Of a DNA stretch of 11,824 bases, positions 7,006 to 11,824 are shown piece by piece (positions within the stretch are counted from its first letter, which is position 1; every line of letters begins with the position of its first letter). Under the pieces are notes generated by a model. It saw nothing but the letters and a program-made list of their open reading frames with translations. It was not told the DNA's origin and searched no databases. The DNA comes from an uncultured bacterium (lineage in GTDB: Bacteria > Desulfobacterota > Desulfobulbia > Desulfobulbales > Desulfobulbaceae). The position numbers and the translations under genes are program-made. The stretch spans positions 1-11,824 of the forward strand of contig CAITZN010000064.1 of NCBI GenBank assembly GCA_903896915.1, written 5' to 3'.

Positions 7006-7743
7006 ATGGTCTCTGGAAAATATAGCGCCCTCAGTGGAGCAGTTGCCAAAGAACAGGCCATGGGCAATATCGCCTCCAATCTGGCTAATGCCAACACGTC
7101 TGGATTCAAGAAAGACCGCATAAGTTTCGCCGCTATTTTGCGCGGAACCAACCAGACTACCAACGCCCAGGGTGTCAATTATGCAAGAATCCGCAAGATA
7201 GGCACGGACTTCAGCCAGGGCGGCATGCAACCTACCGGCAGGCAACTGGATGTTGCCATTGATGGCGAGGGATTTTTAAAAGTTCAAAAAAATAACGAGG
7301 TTTTCTACACCCGGTCCGGCCATCTGATGCTTGACGAAACTGGCATGGTCAAAAATCAGGACGGGCTGAATGTCCTTGGCACCGCCGGTGACCCACTGCA
7401 ACTCGACACCTCGGCTGGACAGGATATATACATTGCCGAGAATGGCACCATCTCCGTTAACGGGAAAGTAGTCGACAGCAAGATTCAGGTCTTCACCGTC
7501 GAGGATCAGAGTAAATTGAAAAAGGCCGGAAACTCGCTGTACACCCTGGAAACAGGAACCGCCGATCAACCTTTGGACACCTCCCGTGTGGTTCAGGGAA
7601 ATCTGGAAACTTCGAATGTCACCATGATGGATGAGATGACCGCTATGATTGCCATCCAGCGCACCTTCGAAATACAAAGCAAGGTGTTGGAAAGTTACTC
7701 TGTACTTGCCAACAAACAGGATGAACTCGGATCAATAGGATAA
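7006..7743 (+). CDS. flgF: Flagellar basal-body rod protein FlgF
   Basis: FlgF is a proximal rod subunit exported through the flagellar apparatus without a cleaved signal peptide. The 245-residue product has the rod/hook family N-terminus with the motif NLANANTSGFKK at residues 25-36, a central beta-rich domain, and a C-terminal helix (VTMMDEMTAMIAIQRTFEIQSKV) that packs against the N-terminal helix in the rod. It has the same architecture as the next gene flgG but starts differently (MVSGKYSALSGAVAKEQ), which is the FlgF pattern, and lies directly before flgG as is usual. The ATG at 7006 has a GGAG Shine-Dalgarno at 6998-7001. A plausible FliA-type promoter lies about 56 bases upstream. The alternative that it is a second FlgG is less likely because of length and the FlgF-like start. 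Confidence 0.93.
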   Translation: MVSGKYSALSGAVAKEQAMGNIASNLANANTSGFKKDRISFAAILRGTNQTTNAQGVNYARIRKIGTDFSQGGMQPTGRQLDVAIDGEGFLKVQKNNEVFYTRSGHLMLDETGMVKNQDGLNVLGTAGDPLQLDTSAGQDIYIAENGTISVNGKVVDSKIQVFTVEDQSKLKKAGNSLYTLETGTADQPLDTSRVVQGNLETSNVTMMDEMTAMIAIQRTFEIQSKVLESYSVLANKQDELGSIG

Positions 7744-7801
7744 CGATTCGCCTGACGATACTGCCCAAACCGACCCCCAAACTCAACTTAAGGCTCACTC
7801 T

Positions 7802-8584
7802 ATGCGATCACTCTACACTGCGACAACTGGCATGGCCGCCCAGAACCTCAACATGGACGTTATCGCCAACAACCTGGCCAACGTTTCGACGAGCGGTTTC
7901 AAAAAGAGTCGGGCCGATTTCCAGGATCTGCTCTATCAGATCATGAAAGTTCCCGGCAGTCCCACTTCGTCCGACACAGCCTCTCCCACCGGCATCCAGG
8001 TAGGTTTAGGTGTAAAAACCGGTGCAGTGACTAAGATTTTCACTGTAGGTGATATCATTCAAACCGAAAATAAACTTGATGTAGCTATCGAAGGAAATGG
8101 TTTTTTCCAGGTCACAATGCCCGACGGCAATATCGCCTACACCAGGGCCGGCAATTTAAAACTCGATAGCGCTGGCAGAATAACCACATCAGACGGCTTC
8201 CCCATCCTGCCGGAGATAACCGTTCCTGCGGACGCAACGGAATTGACCATCAGCCAGACCGGCGTAGTCAGTGCCATTGTAGGCAATACCACAACCTCCA
8301 CACAGCTCGGCACCCTTGAACTGGGGACTTTCGCCAATAACGCAGGCCTGATCGCCATTGGCCGCAACCTATTGCGTGAGACTGATGCATCGGGCGCAGT
8401 TACCCTTGGTACTCCGGGTAGCAACGGAGTCGGCACGCTGCTCCAGGGATATGTAGAGAACTCCAATGTCAATTTGGTTGAGGAAATGACCCACATGATC
8501 ACAGCCCAACGGGCCTTTGAAATCAATTCAAAAGTGATTTCAACCTCAGACCAGATGATGCAAACAGTATCCAACATAAAGTAA
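7802..8584 (+). CDS. flgG: Flagellar basal-body distal rod protein FlgG
   Basis: FlgG forms the distal rod that crosses the periplasm inside the P and L rings. The 260-residue length equals the canonical FlgG. The N-terminus MRSLYTATTGMAAQNLNMD, the motif NNLANVSTSGFKKSRADFQD at about residues 23-42, and the C-terminal helix with EEMTHMITAQRAFEINSKV are textbook for this protein. The start has a TTAAGG Shine-Dalgarno-like element about 8 bases upstream. The stop at 8582-8584 is four bases before the TTG start of flgA, so the two are probably translated together. No truncation or insertion is seen; the rod-length-defining middle region appears of normal size. Confidence 0.97.
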   Translation: MRSLYTATTGMAAQNLNMDVIANNLANVSTSGFKKSRADFQDLLYQIMKVPGSPTSSDTASPTGIQVGLGVKTGAVTKIFTVGDIIQTENKLDVAIEGNGFFQVTMPDGNIAYTRAGNLKLDSAGRITTSDGFPILPEITVPADATELTISQTGVVSAIVGNTTTSTQLGTLELGTFANNAGLIAIGRNLLRETDASGAVTLGTPGSNGVGTLLQGYVENSNVNLVEEMTHMITAQRAFEINSKVISTSDQMMQTVSNIK

Positions 8585-8588
8585 TTAC

Positions 8589-9542
8589 TTGAAAAACTCG
8601 CCACTCATTTTCATCACTGCCGCTTTATTGACGTTCGCCATAAACGCTGAAGCCCAGATTTCGGTGAATTTTCAGGCTAAAGCCAACGTCAATGCCGCCA
8701 AGGTACTGCTCGCCGATATTGCCGTCATCGAACCTGCTGGCAACGAAGCCTACACCATCGGTCAACTCCCGGTGACAACTGCCCCTGCTCCAGGTACCGG
8801 TAAAGAACTCACTACGGTCACAGTGATAGCCTCTCTCCGCTACCGGCCTGAAGTCGCCAATGTAGATTGGCAAGGCAGCGAGACTATAACGGTCTACCGC
8901 AAGGGCAACCGTATTACCCAGGAGCAAGTACAAAAAATCATCGCCGACTATCTAAAAGAAAATAGCGAAAAACTCCCTAAAGGCGAGATCCGCTTCTCTC
9001 CTGGTCACCCAGCGGATGAATTGAACGTACCAACTGGCACCCTGAGCTGGAAGGTTAAGCCTTCCCTTCCAGAAATATTGGGCAGTTCCAGTTTTTCTAT
9101 ATCTTTCGCCGTGGACGGCAAACCAGCTGGTACCAGTATTGCCCGTGGCAAGCTTGAGTCTTTTGCCAATGTTGTCACTGCTGAAGTCAATCTGCACAAA
9201 GGTGAATTGATCACCAAAGACAACATTGTTTTGAAACAACAAAATATCTGCGTAATCGACAAACCTTTCATGGCTAAAGAACAGCTCATCGGCATGCAGA
9301 TTGCCCGCAATGTCAATGCAGGCAAGGCAATCGAGCAGAAACACATCGTTTCGCCTCCCATTATCAAAGATGGCGACCAGGTTAAGATCATCGCGCAGAA
9401 GGGAGAACTACAGATCTCCACTAGCGGAACAGCTAAGGCAAACGGGCGGCTCGGCGAAACCATTCGAGTGAAAAATGCCAGTTCCAGTAAATTGATTTTC
9501 TGCCGGGTGGATGGCCCTGGCATCGTCTCCGTGGAGTTTTAA
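8589..9542 (+). CDS. flgA: Flagellar P-ring assembly chaperone FlgA
   Basis: FlgA is the periplasmic chaperone that helps FlgI assemble into the P ring around the rod. The 317-residue product starts with a Sec signal peptide (about residues 1-22, with a likely cleavage site near AEA-Q). An N-terminal domain follows, then a SAF domain around residues 195-257 (GELITKDNIVLKQQ begins at 205), and a C-terminal beta domain ending in GRLGETIRVKNASS and GIVSVEF, the classic FlgA ending. The start is TTG at 8589: the first in-frame ATG lies far inside the protein and would remove the signal peptide. There is no good Shine-Dalgarno, so re-initiation from flgG (stop 4 bases earlier) is likely. It is longer than the roughly 220-residue enterobacterial form, having the extended N-terminal domain found in many other bacteria. 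The flgH ATG follows two bases after the stop. Confidence 0.92.
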   Translation: MKNSPLIFITAALLTFAINAEAQISVNFQAKANVNAAKVLLADIAVIEPAGNEAYTIGQLPVTTAPAPGTGKELTTVTVIASLRYRPEVANVDWQGSETITVYRKGNRITQEQVQKIIADYLKENSEKLPKGEIRFSPGHPADELNVPTGTLSWKVKPSLPEILGSSSFSISFAVDGKPAGTSIARGKLESFANVVTAEVNLHKGELITKDNIVLKQQNICVIDKPFMAKEQLIGMQIARNVNAGKAIEQKHIVSPPIIKDGDQVKIIAQKGELQISTSGTAKANGRLGETIRVKNASSSKLIFCRVDGPGIVSVEF

Positions 9543-9544
9543 TT

Positions 9545-10285
9545 ATGTATCGATCATCTTTGTGCAGCCCATCCCTCTTGCGAACCTGGTTGTCGAGCCC
9601 ATCGGCAGCTTTTGCTCTGCTGTTGCTCGTAGCTGCCTTGCTCACAGGTTGCTCCTCCAAGTCTCACGAAGTAACTGCTATCACCGAACCGCTTGAAGAG
9701 CCTGTAACGGCCAACCCCAAGCCACAATCGCCCGGCACCCTGTGGAACGGCGATGAAGGCAACTGGCTGGCCGATGTCAAAGCCCGCCGGGTCGGTGATA
9801 TTGTCACGGTCATCATTAAGGAAAAAGCGAGCGCCTCTAAAGTAGCCACCACTGCTACGGATCGTTCGTCGAGCATGGCAGCCGGTATTTCCAGCCTCTT
9901 CGGATTAGAGAAATCAGTGGCAGCCGGCAACAGTAACGTCACGCCTTCGGCTTTAGTTGATGCAAATTATGACAACAAGTTTTCCGGCAGCGGCAAAACT
10001 ACCCGAGCGGAAGATCTGGTCGCCACCCTGACCACTCAGGTTATTGAGGTCTACCCGAACGGCAACATGAAAATTCGGGGCGGCAAATCGGTGACTGTCA
10101 ACAATGAAAACCAGATCATCTACCTGACCGGAATTGTCCGGCTCTACGATGTCATGGCCGACAACACCGTGGATTCAGGAAATATCCTCAATGCACAGAT
10201 CTCCTACACCGGCAAAGGCTCTATTTCCGATAAACAGAGACCCGGATGGCTGGGTCGTATTCTGGATAACACATGGCCCTTTTGA
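9545..10285 (+). CDS. flgH: Flagellar L-ring lipoprotein FlgH
   Basis: FlgH forms the outer-membrane L ring that serves as bushing for the distal rod. The 246-residue product has a long lipoprotein signal peptide with a positively charged start, a hydrophobic core (about 21-33) and the lipobox LTGC with the acylated cysteine at residue 36. The mature part carries FlgH family stretches: the N-terminal GTLWNGDEGNWLADVKARRVGDIVT-type segment, a Ser/Ala-rich middle, and the GNMKIRGGKSVTVNNENQ and IVRLYDV blocks, with GRILDNTWPF at the end. The signal peptide is longer than usual; an internal start is possible, but the ATG at 9545 lies only two bases after flgA, favouring coupling. The next gene flgI begins 22 bases after the stop. 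Confidence 0.95.
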   Translation: MYRSSLCSPSLLRTWLSSPSAAFALLLLVAALLTGCSSKSHEVTAITEPLEEPVTANPKPQSPGTLWNGDEGNWLADVKARRVGDIVTVIIKEKASASKVATTATDRSSSMAAGISSLFGLEKSVAAGNSNVTPSALVDANYDNKFSGSGKTTRAEDLVATLTTQVIEVYPNGNMKIRGGKSVTVNNENQIIYLTGIVRLYDVMADNTVDSGNILNAQISYTGKGSISDKQRPGWLGRILDNTWPF

Positions 10286-10307
10286 TTACGCCCTTGAGCG
10301 AAATACT

Positions 10308-11426
10308 ATGAAACATCGACTCTGCCTGACCGGCCTCATATTGACGGCCTTCCTCCTGCTGACCAGCGCACAGGTCCAGGCGACCCGCATCAAAGATCTC
10401 GCCGATATCGAAGGCGTCCGTGATAACCAGCTGATGGGGTATGGTCTGGTCATCGGCCTCAACGGCACCGGTGACGATACCACCAAATCAGTGTTCACCA
10501 AGCAGGCTATCGTCAACATGGTGAAACGGATGGGCGTCGCGATGACTGCTGATGTCTTTAAACAGATGAAGACCAAAAATATCGCCGCAGTCATGGTAAC
10601 CGCCCAGATGCCGCCTTTTGTCCGTCCTGGATCAGCGATCGACATTCTGGTCTCCTCTATTGGCGACTCATCCAGCCTTTCCGGCGGCACCCTGCTAATG
10701 ACACCGTTGAAGGGGCCGGATGGCAACACCTACGCTGTGGCGCAGGGCCCGCTTGCAGGCGGTGGTATTGCTTTTGGCGGCAAGGGGGCCAAGGCTCAGA
10801 AAAATTTCCCGACTTCCGGTCGGGTCACCGGCGGCGCCATTATTGAACGAGCCGTTAATTTCGCCATGCCGCCAGGCGGCGATCTTCTCTATCAGCTGCG
10901 TGAGACCGATTTCACCACAGTCGCTCGGATGACCGAAGCCATCAACAGCCATTTCGGCACTGGTACCGCCCATTCCATGGATTCCAGGTCCGTCAAAGTC
11001 CAGAAACCATCAGGATTCAAGGGCGACCTGGTGACTTTCATTTCTGCCCTGGAACGTATTGACGTTGACCCGGATCGACCAGCACGGATTGTGGTGAACG
11101 AACGCACCGGCACCATTGTCATGGGCCAGGATATCCGCATTTCGACGGTCGCGGTATCGCACGGAAACCTCAACCTGATTATCACCGATTCCGCTGAGAT
11201 CACCCAGCCCAATCCGTTGAGCGCCGGTACAACTACCGTTACTCCGAAAACAACAGTCAGCGCGGTTGAAGAAAAAGGTAACCTGGTGGTGTTGCAAATG
11301 GGGGTCAATATCGGCGAAATCGCCAGGGCGCTGAATGCTATAGGCGTCACCCCACGCGACCTCATCGCCATTTTTCAAGCGATCAAGGCTGCAGGTGCAT
11401 TACAGGGCGAACTCGTTGTTCTCTAA
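10308..11426 (+). CDS. flgI: Flagellar P-ring protein FlgI
   Basis: FlgI forms the P ring in the peptidoglycan layer. An in-frame start at 10134 would give 430 residues but would overlap most of the last part of flgH and destroy the signal peptide. I therefore place the start at the ATG 10308, giving 372 residues, close to the usual 365-370. Residues 1-24 are a Sec signal peptide (MKHRLCLTGLILTAFLLLTS), and cleavage near QVQA-TRIKDLAD matches the mature N-terminus of the family. Family blocks follow: GVRDNQLMGYGLVIGLNGTGDD, AVMVTAQMPPFVRPGS, IDILVSSIGDSSSLSGGTL, and the C-terminal MGVNIGEIARALNAIGVTPRDLIAIFQAIKAAGAL. The Shine-Dalgarno is weak (TTGAGCG region). Production together with its chaperone FlgA and the L-ring FlgH in one run of genes is the standard arrangement. 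Confidence 0.96.
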   Translation: MKHRLCLTGLILTAFLLLTSAQVQATRIKDLADIEGVRDNQLMGYGLVIGLNGTGDDTTKSVFTKQAIVNMVKRMGVAMTADVFKQMKTKNIAAVMVTAQMPPFVRPGSAIDILVSSIGDSSSLSGGTLLMTPLKGPDGNTYAVAQGPLAGGGIAFGGKGAKAQKNFPTSGRVTGGAIIERAVNFAMPPGGDLLYQLRETDFTTVARMTEAINSHFGTGTAHSMDSRSVKVQKPSGFKGDLVTFISALERIDVDPDRPARIVVNERTGTIVMGQDIRISTVAVSHGNLNLIITDSAEITQPNPLSAGTTTVTPKTTVSAVEEKGNLVVLQMGVNIGEIARALNAIGVTPRDLIAIFQAIKAAGALQGELVVL

Positions 11427-11531
11427 TCGACAACATGCGCCATCTTTGCTTACGAAATCCGTTTTTTTTGAAAATCCCCTTGTTCCCGGCGTTTAGGAAC
11501 GAAACAATCCTATCTTTTTTGGGCAGCACAC
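11427..11531. other. flgI-flgJ intergenic region with small inverted repeat
   Basis: These 105 bases hold a T8 run (11462-11469) without a clear stem before it, and a small inverted repeat GTTCC (11482-11486) / GGAAC (11496-11500) with a 9-base loop, flanked by TTGTT and AACAA. No promoter or strong terminator can be supported. It is the longest gap inside the flgG-flgJ run, so a processing or regulatory role is possible. Confidence 0.4.
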
Positions 11532-11824
11532 ATGAAATCCACAATTGATCCCACAACCCTGCTGGCCGCTTCACAACACGCTCCCAATACCAGTCGTTCT
11601 CAGAAAGACAAAAAAGCCTTGAAAAAAACCTGTCAGGATTTTGAAGCGATTTTTGTCCAGTCTCTTTTCAAATCCATGCGTAAGACTGTTCCTGACGGCG
11701 GGGTATTCAAGAAAGATAACGCTACCGCGATCTATCAGGACATGCTCGACCAGGAAATTGCTAAAAATATTTCCCAAAAGCAGAGCGTTGGCCTGGCCGA
11801 AAAGATGTACCGTCAGATGGAAAA
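11532..11824 (+). CDS. flgJ: Flagellar rod-binding protein FlgJ, N-terminal domain (3' end outside window)
   Basis: This reading frame opens at ATG 11532 and is still open at the window edge, showing 97 codons. Residues 24-97 carry the rod-binding (FlgJ N-terminal) pattern: KKTCQDFEAIFVQSLFKSMR at about 31-50, then TVPDGGVFKKDNATAIYQDM and a C-terminal run ending LAEKMYRQME. The protein caps the growing rod in the periplasm. In enterobacteria FlgJ also has a peptidoglycan-hydrolase domain, but many deltaproteobacterial FlgJ proteins are only the rod-binding part at about 100-130 residues. The visible frame already reaches the usual end of that domain, so a single-domain form is plausible but cannot be decided here. 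No strong Shine-Dalgarno precedes the ATG. Position directly after flgI is standard. Confidence 0.88.
   Translation, partial: MKSTIDPTTLLAASQHAPNTSRSQKDKKALKKTCQDFEAIFVQSLFKSMRKTVPDGGVFKKDNATAIYQDMLDQEIAKNISQKQSVGLAEKMYRQME

Noticed and set aside
7006..8584. flgF and flgG as a recent tandem duplication
   Set aside because: They share the rod-family ends, but this is the ancient FlgF/FlgG paralogy found in all such clusters; their middles and starts differ clearly.
10134..10307. 58-residue N-terminal extension of FlgI from the ATG at 10134
   Set aside because: It overlaps the conserved end of flgH and would bury the clear Sec signal peptide that begins at 10308.
11452..11470. T8 run after flgI as an intrinsic terminator
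   Set aside because: No GC-rich stem lies immediately before it, and flgJ follows on the same strand.

Overview
The window is one continuous stretch of a bacterial flagellar gene cluster. All recognisable genes are on the + strand and are packed head to tail: flhB, flhA, flhF, flhG, fliA, a small unknown gene, flgF, flgG, flgA, flgH, flgI, and the start of flgJ, which runs off the right end. FlgH and FlgI (outer-membrane L ring and periplasmic P ring) with their chaperone FlgA show a Gram-negative cell. A sigma-28 gene placed next to flhF/flhG, followed by flgFGAHI(J), together with moderate GC, suggests a deltaproteobacterial-type organism (Desulfobacterota). That placement is an inference from gene order and protein style, not from a marker gene.

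Layout. 1-251 is non-coding upstream DNA with a hairpin-forming AGCCT/AGGCT repeat, a weak sigma-54-like element and an odd reverse-strand Shine-Dalgarno plus ATG. 252-3428 encodes the two large export-gate proteins FlhB and FlhA. 3418-5578 encodes the FlhF GTPase and FlhG ATPase, which set flagellar number and position; their reading frames overlap their neighbours. 5627-6361 is the flagellar sigma factor FliA. 6362-6475 is a second patch of the AGCCT/AGGCT repeat. 6476-6889 is a small membrane-anchored protein I cannot name. 6890-7005 is a gap with a plausible FliA-type promoter. 7006-8584 encodes the two distal/proximal rod proteins FlgF and FlgG. 8589-11426 encodes FlgA, FlgH and FlgI, which build the P and L rings around that rod. 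11532-11824 encodes the rod-binding domain of FlgJ.

How the genes fit together: FlhA and FlhB pass rod, hook and filament subunits through the membrane. FlhF and FlhG decide where and how many flagella form. FliA switches on late genes. FlgF/FlgG form the rod, FlgJ caps it, and FlgA/FlgI/FlgH make the bushings through which it passes the peptidoglycan and outer membrane. The first four genes and the flgG-flgA-flgH-flgI run have gaps of 22 bases or less or overlap, which implies translational coupling; most starts have weak Shine-Dalgarno sequences.

The window looks like ordinary core motility DNA. I see no CRISPR array, RNA gene, insertion sequence, phage gene or defence system. The least explained items are the unknown gene between fliA and flgF, the intergenic repeat family, and the candidate FliA promoter just downstream of fliA itself.
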